Shown here: in pieces, positions 8,902 to 17,726 of the stretch
Layout of the letters: each line of letters begins with the position of its first letter
How positions within the stretch are numbered: the stretch's first letter is position 1
Origin: Bryobacter aggregatus MPL3
GTDB taxonomy: Bacteria; Acidobacteriota; Terriglobia; Bryobacterales; Bryobacteraceae
Direction of reading: 5' to 3'
NCBI RefSeq assembly: GCF_000702445.1
Contig: NZ_JNIF01000004.1
Location: 558,001-622,000, forward strand
Length of the DNA stretch: 64,000 nucleotides
The notes under the pieces: generated by a model
Database searches by the model: none
What the model saw: the letters and a program-made list of their open reading frames with translations, nothing else
What the model was told of the DNA's origin: nothing
Made by a program: the position numbers and the translations under genes

Positions 8902-10560
8902 ATGCAAAGAAGATCGTTCCTGAATCTTGTAGCGGCGACGAGCTTCGCCGCTACAACCCGTTCAAAAGAGTTGTCTGCTGAGATCGCCATTCTTGGTGGC
9001 GGTACCGGCGGTTGCGCTGCTGCCCTCGGTGCTCTGCGAGAAGGCCGCCGCGTCCTTATGACGGAGGAATGCCGCTGGGTGGGTGGGCAACTGACCTCGC
9101 AGCTTGTGCCCCCCGATGAGCATCCCTGGATCGAGATGTTCGGCGGCACGCGGAGCTACCGTTCCTATCGCGATCATGTGCGCGCCTACTATCGGGCGAA
9201 TTTTCCGCTCACAGAAGAGGCGCGCCATCGCGTCCCGTTCAATCCTGGTGGTGGTTCGGTCAGCGGGATTACGCATGAACCGAAAGTCTCATTGGCGGTT
9301 CTCGAAGGATTCCTGGCTCCCTATGTCGCGAGTGGACAACTGGTTCTGCTGACGGAATTCAAACCGGTGGCGGCGAGTGTTGCGGGAGACCGCGTGCGTG
9401 CTGTCACGGTGGAGCACACCACAGAGAAGCACCGCATCACCATTAGTGCTCCCTACTTCATTGATGCAACCGAACAAGGCGATCTCTTGCCGCTAACAAA
9501 GTGTGAGTTTGTGACCGGCTTTGAGAGCCGGGCGGTGACCGGAGAACCGAGTGCTCCCGATCAGGCGCAGCCGGATAATATCCAGTCTTTCACCGTCTGC
9601 TTTGCGATGGACTATCGTGATGGCGAGAACCATGTGATTGAGAAACCCCAGGAATATGCTTTCTGGCGCGATTATGTTCCGGCGATGAAACCTGCCTGGC
9701 CTGGGAAGTTATTGAGTCTGCGGATGAGCAATCCCCAGACGCTGCAGTTGCGCAATGTCAGCTTCGATCCGACGCAGGATGCGGGACAAGCGGGGGGACC
9801 GTTGAACCTCTGGTTGTACCGCCGGATTCGCCGGCGGCGGAATTATGTGGACTGGCAGCAGGATGCCGACATCTCGCTGGTCAACTGGCCGCAGAATGAC
9901 TATTGGCTGGGCAATCTCCACAATGTTAGTCAGGAGACGGCGGCGAAGCATCTGCATCGGGGCAAGCAGCTTAGCCTTTCTTTGCTGTATTGGCTGCAGA
10001 CGGAGGCGCCTCGCCCTGATGGAAAAGCAGGCTGGCCCGGTTTGCGCCTGCGGCATGATCAGGCTGGAACAGAAGATGGATTGGCGATGTATCCCTATAT
10101 CCGGGAGAGCCGTCGCATCGCTGCTGAGTTCACTGTCCTTGAACAGCATGTCGCCTCGAAGATTCGAGGCGAGAAGGGGACTGCTGAACGTTTTGCCGAT
10201 AGCGTTGGTGTGGGGAGCTATCGAATCGATTTGCATCCTTCGAGTGGTGGGGACAACTATGTTGATGTTGGCTCTTTGCCGTTTCAGATTCCGATGGGTG
10301 CACTGATTCCCAAACGGATGGAGAATCTGTTGGCCGGAGCGAAGAATCTTGGCGTGACGCACATCACCAACGGCTGTTACCGGCTGCATCCGGTGGAGTG
10401 GAACATCGGTGAAAGTGCGGGCGCATTGGCCGCTGAGGCGCTTCGGACCGGTGAGCCGCCTCGCCAGATCCGGAACGACATGAAATTGCGGGATGCCTTC
10501 CAAACGCGCCTCCGCTTGAGAGGGGTACAGACGGAATGGCCCGCTTTGTCGGCTCGTTGA
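8902..10560 (+). CDS. Exported FAD-dependent oxidoreductase
   Basis: Flavoprotein of 552 aa in the large FAD-dependent oxidoreductase family (PF12831-like). The dinucleotide-binding motif is ILGGGTGGCAA at about residues 30-40, followed by RRVLMTEE as the ribose-binding strand end. A twin-arginine-like leader (MQRRSFLNLVAATSFAA) suggests export in folded form with bound FAD. The C-terminus has the second FAD-contact region (NGCYRLHPVEWNIGESAGALAAEAL). The ribosome binding site is AGGAGA. Its last 25 bases overlap the PQQ-propeller gene, so the two are likely translated together. The substrate is unknown; electron transfer to a periplasmic partner is conceivable from context. Confidence 0.87.
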   Translation: MQRRSFLNLVAATSFAATTRSKELSAEIAILGGGTGGCAAALGALREGRRVLMTEECRWVGGQLTSQLVPPDEHPWIEMFGGTRSYRSYRDHVRAYYRANFPLTEEARHRVPFNPGGGSVSGITHEPKVSLAVLEGFLAPYVASGQLVLLTEFKPVAASVAGDRVRAVTVEHTTEKHRITISAPYFIDATEQGDLLPLTKCEFVTGFESRAVTGEPSAPDQAQPDNIQSFTVCFAMDYRDGENHVIEKPQEYAFWRDYVPAMKPAWPGKLLSLRMSNPQTLQLRNVSFDPTQDAGQAGGPLNLWLYRRIRRRRNYVDWQQDADISLVNWPQNDYWLGNLHNVSQETAAKHLHRGKQLSLSLLYWLQTEAPRPDGKAGWPGLRLRHDQAGTEDGLAMYPYIRESRRIAAEFTVLEQHVASKIRGEKGTAERFADSVGVGSYRIDLHPSSGGDNYVDVGSLPFQIPMGALIPKRMENLLAGAKNLGVTHITNGCYRLHPVEWNIGESAGALAAEALRTGEPPRQIRNDMKLRDAFQTRLRLRGVQTEWPALSAR

Positions 10561-12299
10561 TTTTGTTTTGCTGCGTTGCCTGGGCGCAGAGAATCGATCC
10601 TTCCAATGTGGAGAAGCTTCAGGTTGCCTGGCGTTATGCCCATGGTGAGAATGGCCCTGACACTGGTGCGGCGCGCCGCACCAGTTTCTCAGCGACCCCG
10701 GTGCTGGCCGATGGCAAACTGATCCTGGTGACGCCGAAAGGTTCGGCGATCGCGCTTGATGCGAAGAGCGGACGTGAAGTTTGGAAGGTGCCTCGCAATG
10801 GAGAAACCCGCCGGAACTGGGGGGCGGCGCATGCGAAGGGGCGCGTCTTTTATGGCACTCCTGATGGCAAGCTGATCTGTCTGCTGGCAAAGAATGGCGA
10901 GAAGCTCTGGGAGATCGATTTGCGTGCGGGCTTGTACGCAGGACACCTGTCGCAGAATATGCCGCCAGCGATCTTTGGCGATCTGGTGATTACGGGCGGG
11001 GAAGTGCCGGAGGCTACGCCGCAAGGTCCGGAAGGGATGATCCGCGCCTGGCGTCAGAGTGATGGCAGTCCAGTCTGGGAGTTCCATACGGTCCCTCGTG
11101 ACGGGGAGCCGGGGGCAGAAACCTGGGCTCCGGGTTCTCGTAAGAATCGGACTGGCGTCAATGTGTGGGGCCAGTGCGCTGTCGATGAAGTTGCTGGTGC
11201 GCTGTACTGCCCCACAGGGAGCCCGAGTTACGATTTCTACGGTGCAGACCGCAAGGGCGCGGGACTCTATGCCAACAGCGTGGTGGCTCTCGATGGCAAG
11301 ACCGGGAAGCTGCGTTGGCACCGGCAACTGGTGCATCACGATCTATGGGACTATGATTTGCCTGCCAAGCCTGTGCTCTTCGAGGTGAAGCAGAATGGGA
11401 AGACGATTCCAGCCTTGGCCCAGATCACGAAGATGAGTCTGGTTTGGATTCTTGATCGCCGTACGGGCGAGCCGATCTTTGGGTTTGAAGAACGAGCAGT
11501 TCCGCAGAGTACGATGCCAGGGGAAGAGTCTTGGCCCACGCAGCCTTTTCCCTTGAAGCCTGCCCCACTCTCACGAACGGCGCTTGCGTCAGGAGATCTG
11601 AATACGTTGACGCCGGAATGGGAGCAGGAGTGCCGCGCGCTCTATGAACAGGTGGGGCGGTCCGGGCTGTTCACTCCTTGGGAGAAAGATCGGTACACGC
11701 TCATTTTTCCCGGACTTCTGGGAGGTGGCACCTGGAGTGGTGGCTCTTTTGATGCTGCGCGCCGGCTGCTTTTTGTCAACAGCAATGACATCGGATATAT
11801 TGGCAAGCTGACCGAGCGGGACGGGCGTTGGATGCTCTCCACTCCTCCAGGACAGGCTCGTTTTACGACCAAGAATCTTGTGCCCTGTACGGTGCCGCCA
11901 TGGAACACGTTAAACGCGATCGATGTGGATACAGGCGAGGTGCGTTGGAGGGTGCCACTGGGCGAGTTGCCGGAAGCAAAGAAGAAAGGTTTCGATCACA
12001 CGGGTGCTTACGGCCTGGGGGGTTCTCTGGCATTGCCTTCAGGCGTGCTCTTGATTGGAGGGAGCGCGGATTCTACCTTTCGGGCCTTTGATGCTGCGAG
12101 TGGCAAGACGCTTTGGGAACAGCCAATGAAGGCAAGTGTTTATGCGACGCCGATGTCGTTTGTCACAAAGGAGGGCCGGGAGTTTGTGGTGGTTGCGGCA
12201 GGAGGGGGAAGCTTTTTTGCCGGTCCGATGGGGGATGAACTGGTGGCCTTTACGCTTCCTGAGACAACAAAGAGAGAGTTGCCAAGTCGCGGACGTTAG
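10536..12299 (+). CDS. PQQ-dependent dehydrogenase-like beta-propeller protein
   Basis: Secreted quinoprotein of 587 aa. After a signal peptide (MARFVGSLILFCCVAWAQ) come repeated propeller blades with GKLIWE/GSAIALDAKSG-type motifs. The stretches CPTGSPSYDFYG and HHDLWDYDLPAKPVLFEV are characteristic of the PQQ-dependent glucose/alcohol dehydrogenase family. It should oxidise a sugar or alcohol in the periplasm and pass electrons to the respiratory chain. It overlaps the FAD oxidoreductase by 25 bases. The stop codon TAG is shared with a mobile element: TA (12297-12298) is the target duplication and G (12299) is the first base of the inserted element. The ancestral stop was probably also TAG. 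Confidence 0.88.
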   Translation: MARFVGSLILFCCVAWAQRIDPSNVEKLQVAWRYAHGENGPDTGAARRTSFSATPVLADGKLILVTPKGSAIALDAKSGREVWKVPRNGETRRNWGAAHAKGRVFYGTPDGKLICLLAKNGEKLWEIDLRAGLYAGHLSQNMPPAIFGDLVITGGEVPEATPQGPEGMIRAWRQSDGSPVWEFHTVPRDGEPGAETWAPGSRKNRTGVNVWGQCAVDEVAGALYCPTGSPSYDFYGADRKGAGLYANSVVALDGKTGKLRWHRQLVHHDLWDYDLPAKPVLFEVKQNGKTIPALAQITKMSLVWILDRRTGEPIFGFEERAVPQSTMPGEESWPTQPFPLKPAPLSRTALASGDLNTLTPEWEQECRALYEQVGRSGLFTPWEKDRYTLIFPGLLGGGTWSGGSFDAARRLLFVNSNDIGYIGKLTERDGRWMLSTPPGQARFTTKNLVPCTVPPWNTLNAIDVDTGEVRWRVPLGELPEAKKKGFDHTGAYGLGGSLALPSGVLLIGGSADSTFRAFDAASGKTLWEQPMKASVYATPMSFVTKEGREFVVVAAGGGSFFAGPMGDELVAFTLPETTKRELPSRGR

Positions 12300-12321
12300 A
12301 AATGGTCTCATAAACCTCTGA
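12299..12321 (+). repeat. Left terminal inverted repeat of the IS5-type element
   Basis: Begins GAAATGGTCTCATAAAC and pairs with 13135-13157 on the opposite strand. Mismatches are at positions 4, 5 and 18 of the repeat. Its first base completes the TAG stop codon of the upstream dehydrogenase gene. Confidence 0.85.
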
Positions 12322-12372
12322 AGAGCGGAATATGGGAATCTGAAAGAGCTCTGGTGAATTGCGCGGAAGTGT

Positions 12373-13148
12373 ATGCGTGGACGATGGGACTTAAAGGACG
12401 ACCAATGGGAAGTCGTGGAGCCGGTGTTGCGTCCGCAGCGCCGAGCGGATCAGCGTGGCAGGCCGTGGCACGATACTCGATGCGTATTGAACGGGGTGCT
12501 GTGGGTTTTAGGGAGTGGGCCGCAGTGGCGTGAACTACCAGAAAGATATCCGCCATACCAGACCTGTCACCGACGTTTTCAACAGTGGGTGCGCAGCGGA
12601 AAGCTGGAAGAGACGCTGAGAGTGTTGGCCCGCTACTTACATGAGCGAGGCCAGTTGAATCCGGAAGAAGCGTTCGTTGATGCCACATTCGCGAGCGCAA
12701 AAAAGGGGGCCTCGCCGTTGGCCCCACCCGTCGCGGCAAGGGCACGAAGATCATCGCTCTCGCCGCTGGTGACAGTCTTCCTCTCGCCGTTGCTGTCGAC
12801 AGCGCTTCGCCGGCCGAGTGTCAGCTTGTGGAAGACGTTCTGGCCGGAAGCTTCCTCGATGAAATGCCCAGGCGACTCATCGGAGACAAAACTTACGACT
12901 CGGATAAGCTCGACGAAAAGCTTGCCGAAGAGTACGGCATCGAGATGATCGCGCCGAACCGGCGCAACCGGGGCAAGACTCAGGATGGACGGCCATTGCG
13001 CCGTTACCGCCGCCGCTGGCGCGTCGAGCGACTCTTTGCCTGGCTTCATCACTTTCGACGCCTGGTCACTCGTTGGGAATACCACGTCGAAAACTTCCTC
13101 GGATTCGTTCGCCTCGGTTGCTTACAAATCTTACTCAGACGTTTATGA
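12373..13148 (+). CDS. IS5-family transposase made by -1 frameshifting
   Basis: Transposase expected to be 258 aa when the ribosome shifts by -1 at A AAA AAG (12699-12705). Phase 0 alone gives a 191-aa product ending at 12948. The first part (DLKDDQWEVVEPVLRP...) is the usual N-terminal domain of IS5-type proteins. After the shift the sequence continues KKGGLAVGPTRRGKGTKI, in perfect family register. The DDE residues are D in FVDATF, D in LIGDKTYD and E in RWRVERLFAW. A GGAAG ribosome binding site precedes the ATG. The shift is judged programmed rather than a decay mutation because both halves are otherwise intact and the heptamer sits in the correct phase. Confidence 0.88.
12699..12705 (+). 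other. Programmed -1 frameshift site (A AAA AAG)
   Basis: Heptamer in X XXY YYZ phase relative to the ATG at 12373, followed by GGGGG. A one-base backward slip moves decoding into the frame that encodes the catalytic C-terminus and ends at 13148. This is the standard slippery sequence used by many insertion sequences. Confidence 0.85.
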
Positions 13149-13157
13149 GACCGCTTC
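13135..13157 (-). repeat. Right terminal inverted repeat of the IS5-type element
   Basis: On the minus strand it reads GAAGCGGTCTCATAAACG, matching the left end at 20 of 23 positions. It contains the transposase stop region and is followed directly by the TA shared with the next element. Confidence 0.85.
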
Positions 13158-13159
13158 TA

Positions 13160-13171
13160 GTGTCCTGAGTC
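13160..13171 (+). repeat. Left inverted repeat of the IS630 element
   Basis: GTGTCCTGAGTC. It pairs with 14336-14347 on the other strand with one mismatch at the third position. Confidence 0.8.
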
Positions 13172-13215
13172 CTAAGTGGCTGGCATAATATAACCGCTTG
13201 TTCTATGGTTGAAGC

Positions 13216-14337
13216 ATGGAAGCGAAGCGAGGACGACCCAAGAAGCAGGAGTTGGTGGTAACCGAGCAGCAACGGGAAGAGTTGGAACGGTTGGTGCGGC
13301 AGCCAAGAAAGTCCCGAGCAACAGCGTTTCGGGCACGAATCATCCTGGAATGCGACGGCGGATTGAGTAACGCCGCAGTTGCGGCGAAGCTGAGGACAAC
13401 TGGGTTTACTGTTGGATTCTGGCGTAATCGTTTCATTGTGGGCGGGATCTCAACTTTGGGAGATGAGCCTCGGCCCGGGGCGCCACGAGAAATCGGCGAC
13501 GACAAGATTGAGCAGGTCGTCCGGCTCACACTGGAGAAGGCCCCCAAGGGAGCAACCCATTGGTCCAGCCGAATGCTGGCGACGAGAACAGGACTGAGTC
13601 AATCCACCATCAGCCGCATCTGGCGTGCCTTTGGTCTGAAGCCACATCGAAGCGAAACCTTCCAGTTGTCGAACGATCCGTTGCTGGTTGACAAAGTGCG
13701 GGACATTATTGGGCTCTATCTGTCGCCCCCGCATCATGCGTTGGTGCTGTGCGTGGATGAGAAAAGTCAGATCCAGGCGCTAAGCCGGAACCAACCCGTG
13801 TTGCCGCTACGAAGCGGTCAACTTGAGCGCCGCACGCACGACTATCAACGACATGGAGTGACCAGTCTGTTTGCGGCTCTGGATATCGCCACCGGCCGGG
13901 TATTGGGCAAATGCTATCGCCGTCATCGCTCTGTAGAGTTCCTCGATTTCTTGAAAAAAATCGATGCGGCCGCCCCTGCCGACCTGGATGTCCATCTGGT
14001 GCTGGATAACTACGGAACGCACAAGACCGCCAAGGTTCGACAGTGGCTCCAAAAGAGGCCCCGGTATCATCTGCACTTTACTCCCACACATGCCTCTTGG
14101 TTGAACCAAGTCGAACGCTGGTTTGCGTTGTTGACACAACGGCAAATCAAGCGTGGCTCTCATCGAAGCGTCTCGGAACTAGAGGACGCTATTCGGAAGT
14201 TCATTGCCGTGCACAACGAGCAACCCAAACCATTCCTCTGGACCAAATCTGCCTCTCAAATTCTTGAGTCCATCGCCCGCTTTGCTTCAACCACCCTTGC
14301 CGCCCATCAACCGAACACTTCTGCTAGAAATCAATGA
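13216..14337 (+). CDS. IS630-family transposase
   Basis: Transposase of 373 aa with an N-terminal helix-turn-helix part (residues about 15-145, including the second [17 protein letters not shown]) and a DDE catalytic domain. The triad is visible as D181 (CVDEKSQIQ), D264 ([10 protein letters not shown]) and E300 (WLNQVERWF). Full length and uninterrupted, so probably functional. The ATG at 13216 lies 56 bases inside the left end, leaving room for a short promoter. The C-terminal stop overlaps the right inverted repeat, as is common in compact elements. Confidence 0.95.
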   Translation: MEAKRGRPKKQELVVTEQQREELERLVRQPRKSRATAFRARIILECDGGLSNAAVAAKLRTTGFTVGFWRNRFIVGGISTLGDEPRPGAPREIGDDKIEQVVRLTLEKAPKGATHWSSRMLATRTGLSQSTISRIWRAFGLKPHRSETFQLSNDPLLVDKVRDIIGLYLSPPHHALVLCVDEKSQIQALSRNQPVLPLRSGQLERRTHDYQRHGVTSLFAALDIATGRVLGKCYRRHRSVEFLDFLKKIDAAAPADLDVHLVLDNYGTHKTAKVRQWLQKRPRYHLHFTPTHASWLNQVERWFALLTQRQIKRGSHRSVSELEDAIRKFIAVHNEQPKPFLWTKSASQILESIARFASTTLAAHQPNTSARNQ

Positions 14338-14347
14338 CTCAGGAGAC
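14336..14347 (-). repeat. Right inverted repeat of the IS630 element
   Basis: GACTCAGGAGAC on the plus strand. It is followed by the TA duplication at 14348-14349. Confidence 0.8.
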
Positions 14348-14392
14348 TAGTGTTCCCAAGGCTGTGGGGCGGAAGAGTTTTGCTTCCTTTGC

Positions 14393-14873
14393 TACTTTGA
14401 TCAGATCTCCACGATGCCCGCAGAACGCAAAGGCCTGCCCCGAGAATGGATCGCCGCTCAGTGCCTGTTGCACTATTGCGCTCAGCCCGGTGAAGTTGCG
14501 GCGCATATCGGTTCGCCCCGCCACGATCCAAATCTGCACACCAGTTGGCGCGAGGTTTATCCCAGCACCTTGTCGAGCATCAGCCGCAAACAACTCAGAC
14601 CGGGTGATCCTTCGATCCAAAGTTGAACAGTTGAACACCGGCAACCTCCACTTCAATACTGCCTCCCTGCGGCTGAGACGCTGCCATTCGCACTGGCAAT
14701 ACCTACGGGTGAATCCTCATCGTTGCGCAGACCTTGCGTATATAGTCGTTGCCACTGAAACATCTGGTTGGTATTGACGCCGTGCTGTCACGCCACCTCT
14801 GCCACAGATCTTTCAGCGTTCAAGGTCGCCTCGACAATCACTTGGCACTCAGCACGCCTCCGCTGAATACGGA
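14393..14873 (-). pseudogene. Relic of an IS66-family element (orfA and orfB fragments)
   Basis: Two decayed reading frames on the minus strand. Upstream (about 14873-14700) lies an IS66 OrfA-type helix-turn-helix, recognisable as RRRAECQVIVEATLNAERSVAEVA, then an in-frame TGA at 14788-14790 where an Arg codon is expected, then QHGVNTNQMFQW. Downstream (about 14554-14393) is an OrfB fragment with the hallmark GVQIWIVAGRTDMRRNF and DPFSG, ending abruptly after GDLIKV. The joining part is scrambled and the large orfC transposase is absent. It is therefore an old, non-functional remnant, older than the intact elements to its left. Confidence 0.8.
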
Positions 14874-15206
14874 TTCCACCTTTTCCGACCCGGAGCCCGC
14901 GCCCAACATCATTGATTCCGCTCTCCGTACCCATCCCTCAAGCTTCCACTCTCTTCGGCCTCTTGCACAGACGGCCTAGGGTGGACGCTTACCGAGATCG
15001 CGACAAGCAGTGGCAAAGACTTGGATGGATCGGCGGCTTCGTTGTCAGGCAGGACGGCCGGGAACTGGATTCGGAATCGCCCATCGTAGGCTAGGGACGG
15101 ATGCAGGAACGCGGTGGCGGAAGCCTGCTTTTTATTGGATTGCTGTTTCCACTTTCCGGAATCGAGTGGAGCAACACAGAACGAATCCTGTCGGCTGAGC
15201 TCTTTC
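14874..15206. other. Non-coding stretch with no recognised content
   Basis: About 330 bases between the IS66 relic and the permease gene. Only short frames occur, with no family resemblance, and I saw no RNA gene or convincing terminator. It may contain further degraded mobile-element sequence. Confidence 0.5.
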
Positions 15207-17726
15207 TTATTCGGAGCGCAATGCCTCAGCGGGATCGAGTCGGAGGACTTGGCGAGTTTTAAGCCAGATCGCCAGGATTGCGACGCAGAAGAGCGAAGCC
15301 AGCGGAAGGAGCCGGAGGTTCCAAGTTGCGGGCTGGATCGTTTCGATCAGCTTTGTCAGCAGGGTAGCGGTGGTAGGGATCAGCAGAAAACCCGCACTCA
15401 ACCCGAGTAGGATTGCCGGGAGCATCTGAGCTAAGATCATGGCGCGCACCTGCCGGGATTGTGCTCCGACAGCGAGTCGAATCGCGATTTCGCGCGTGCG
15501 CTGTGCCATTGCATTTGCACAGATGCTATAGCAGTTGAGGAGCGTGAGCAGGAGCGAAAATCCACCAAAGAAGGCGAGCACGATGGTGTAGAGATTTGGT
15601 TTGGCCAGAGTCCTTTGGACTCGCTGCTCAAGCGGCAGGACATCGTAGACGGGTACGTCGGGTGAAAGGCTCTGCAGGGCTGCTGCCAGTTGGTGAAGGG
15701 GTGCATTCCCACTTTTGTGGTGTATGGCAATGGTGAAGAAATTGGGGGGCGCTTGCGCCATGGGCCGGAAGAGCGCGGGCATGACTCCGCCTTCAGCGCC
15801 ATCAAACTGAATGTCTCGAGTTACCCCGATGATCGTTGCGGGCTTCTCGTCTTTGTCCGTCGGGCGCAGCTTTTGACCGAGCACCGCGCGCGCTCCACCA
15901 TCCAGCTTCGCGTAGGACTCATTGACGATCACGACGGGCTCGGAGTTGAGGGTATCGTGAGCCGTAAAGTCGCGGCCTGCCAGGAAGGGCGTGCCAACGG
16001 TTTGAAAGAAGTCCGGACTGGCGCTCAGCGTAATCAACATCTGCTCCTGTGGTGTCGTTCGCAGTTTGTAGTTTGCGGCAGAGAAGGTTTTGGTGGCGAT
16101 GGGGAAGTAGTCGATGGCAGCTGCCGAGTGGAACTGTGGGAAGGCGCGGACTTGCGCGAGCGCCTTGCTGATGTAGTCGATGCTTTGCTGTTTGCCCTCG
16201 TAGCGTGTGCCGGCGAGCGAGATGGTTGCCGTACTGATGTTCTTGGTCGTCAAGCCGAGATCGGTATTGTGGAGCCGGATGAGCGCTTCACCGATGCTGA
16301 GCGAACTTGCCAGCAGAACGACCGTGAGTCCGAACTGCAACGCGAGGAGCGCGTGGCGGATGGAATTTGCTCGCATCGCCCAAGCGCCTCGTCGCAAAAG
16401 CACTGGCGTGAAGCCAAAGGCGAGACCCGAGAGCAGGGAGAGTAGGAACGCGAAAAGGAGTACCTGGGAATCGAAGACTTCATAGTGCTGGAAGCGGAAG
16501 TTCGGCGGGAAGTACAGAAAGCCGAGCTGGACTGTTAGGTGGGCGATTCCGAGGCTGAGGAGTCCGGAGATCAGCGAGAGCAAGATGCATTCCGTCAGGA
16601 TTTGTTGACTGATGCGGGCGATTCCAGCTCCGAGGGAGCTGCGAATCTGGAACTCGCGCTGGCGTGCCGCATAGCGCGTGAGCAAGAGGTTCGCCATATT
16701 CGCACAGGCGATCAGGAGGACGGAAGTGATGCCGACAAAGAGAACCCAGACGGATTTTGCGATTGGGCCGGCAAGCTGTTCGCGCAAAGAGACGAGACGG
16801 GCTTTCCACTCCGGGGCGGAGGAGAAGGGTTTGCCATTGGCCGCGGCATCGAGTTCGAAGGCGCGCACCGCAGTGGGGAAGGAGAGATGGGGCTTCATCC
16901 GTCCGATGATCTTGATGTTGTCGGGGCTCTGCTTCGGGATCCTGTTCCAGTCGAATGCTGTGGGCGTCCAAAGGCCAGCTTGATCCGGGTAGTCGAATCT
17001 AGGGGGTGCGATTCCAATGACGGTGAGCGGGAAATTATTGATCCGGATCTTCTGACCCAGGATGCGCAGGTCGCCTCCGTAGGCCTGTTCGAACAAGGCA
17101 TGGGAGAGAATGGCGACATCGCCCTTTCCACTCACGCCTTCTTCGTGGGTGAAGTTTCGTCCCCGGTAAATGGGCGTTCCCAGCAGGTCGAAGAAGTTTG
17201 GGGATACTTCCACCACGGGGATGCGTAGGGATTGGGAGTTCCCCGACAGATTGAGCTTGGAAACGTTGACCGCGGTGGCTCCTGAGAGATAGGACGTAGA
17301 GCCTGCCCATGCTTCAAAGGCTGTTTGCCCTTTAAACAGTGGTCCGAAGAAGATGTTCAGTTCCACGAGCTCTTCGGCGTGGGCGAAGGGCAGAGAACGG
17401 TAGAGCGTCGCGCTGAGGATGCTGAAGATTCCGGTGGAGACTCCGATGGCCAGGGAGAGCGACAGGATCGCGAGGAGCGTGACGCCCATAGCTTTGCGCC
17501 AGGTACGCCAGCAGTAGCGGGTGTCTTGCAGGAACTCGCTGCCCATGATTTGCGGCCAGAGTAAGAGGAACTCCCAGAGGCTCTGGAGGAGCAGGCGGAG
17601 TCGTGAGAAGGCCGAAGGGGCGTCCATCCATTCGTCGGCGAACTGCTGGTGCAGAGCGCTTCCGTACTCAGCGCGGAAGCCTGAAGGGTAGAGACGGATG
17701 AGCTGGTTAAAGAACCACATGCGCAC
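15207..17726 (-). CDS. ADOP-type ABC transporter permease (MacB/FtsX-like)
   Basis: Permease of 839 aa with the layout of the acidobacterial duplicated orphan permeases. A cytoplasmic N-terminal permease prefix (about residues 1-70) is followed by a first helix near 81-104 and a MacB-like periplasmic domain, then an FtsX three-helix block around 330-440. A second periplasmic domain and a second FtsX block follow at about 690-830. No ATPase gene is adjacent, as is usual for this family. Related MacB permeases move peptides or lipoproteins or signal across the envelope, but the ADOP cargo is not known to me. The gene overlaps padR by 20 bases, so it is translationally coupled and probably controlled by PadR. 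Confidence 0.9.
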   Translation of the reverse strand: MRMWFFNQLIRLYPSGFRAEYGSALHQQFADEWMDAPSAFSRLRLLLQSLWEFLLLWPQIMGSEFLQDTRYCWRTWRKAMGVTLLAILSLSLAIGVSTGIFSILSATLYRSLPFAHAEELVELNIFFGPLFKGQTAFEAWAGSTSYLSGATAVNVSKLNLSGNSQSLRIPVVEVSPNFFDLLGTPIYRGRNFTHEEGVSGKGDVAILSHALFEQAYGGDLRILGQKIRINNFPLTVIGIAPPRFDYPDQAGLWTPTAFDWNRIPKQSPDNIKIIGRMKPHLSFPTAVRAFELDAAANGKPFSSAPEWKARLVSLREQLAGPIAKSVWVLFVGITSVLLIACANMANLLLTRYAARQREFQIRSSLGAGIARISQQILTECILLSLISGLLSLGIAHLTVQLGFLYFPPNFRFQHYEVFDSQVLLFAFLLSLLSGLAFGFTPVLLRRGAWAMRANSIRHALLALQFGLTVVLLASSLSIGEALIRLHNTDLGLTTKNISTATISLAGTRYEGKQQSIDYISKALAQVRAFPQFHSAAAIDYFPIATKTFSAANYKLRTTPQEQMLITLSASPDFFQTVGTPFLAGRDFTAHDTLNSEPVVIVNESYAKLDGGARAVLGQKLRPTDKDEKPATIIGVTRDIQFDGAEGGVMPALFRPMAQAPPNFFTIAIHHKSGNAPLHQLAAALQSLSPDVPVYDVLPLEQRVQRTLAKPNLYTIVLAFFGGFSLLLTLLNCYSICANAMAQRTREIAIRLAVGAQSRQVRAMILAQMLPAILLGLSAGFLLIPTTATLLTKLIETIQPATWNLRLLPLASLFCVAILAIWLKTRQVLRLDPAEALRSE

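Larger units (their letters stand above)
12299..13157 (+). mobile_element. IS5-family insertion sequence, IS427-like, complete
   Basis: An 859-bp element with both ends readable: imperfect inverted repeats at 12299-12321 and 13135-13157 that share the core GGTCTCATAAAC (20 of 23 positions match). It is flanked by TA at 12297-12298 and 13158-13159, the two-base target duplication expected for the IS427 group of the IS5 family. It carries one transposase in two overlapping phases joined by a -1 slippery site. Nothing in it looks damaged, so it may still be active. Family assignment rests on transposase features, size and target, not on a database match. Confidence 0.9.
13160..14347 (+). mobile_element. 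IS630-family insertion sequence, complete
   Basis: An 1188-bp element bounded by inverted ends GTGTCCTGAGTC (13160-13171) and its partner at 14336-14347 (11 of 12 match), with TA on both sides (13158-13159 and 14348-14349). IS630/Tc1-type elements insert at TA and duplicate it. The left TA is the same dinucleotide that forms the right target duplication of the IS5-type element, so the two elements are strictly adjacent. The transposase is full length and the right end lies within its stop codon region. Confidence 0.9.

Noticed and set aside
12373-13148. Transposase as a broken pseudogene
   Set aside because: Perfectly phased slippery heptamer, intact ends and all DDE residues favour programmed frameshifting.
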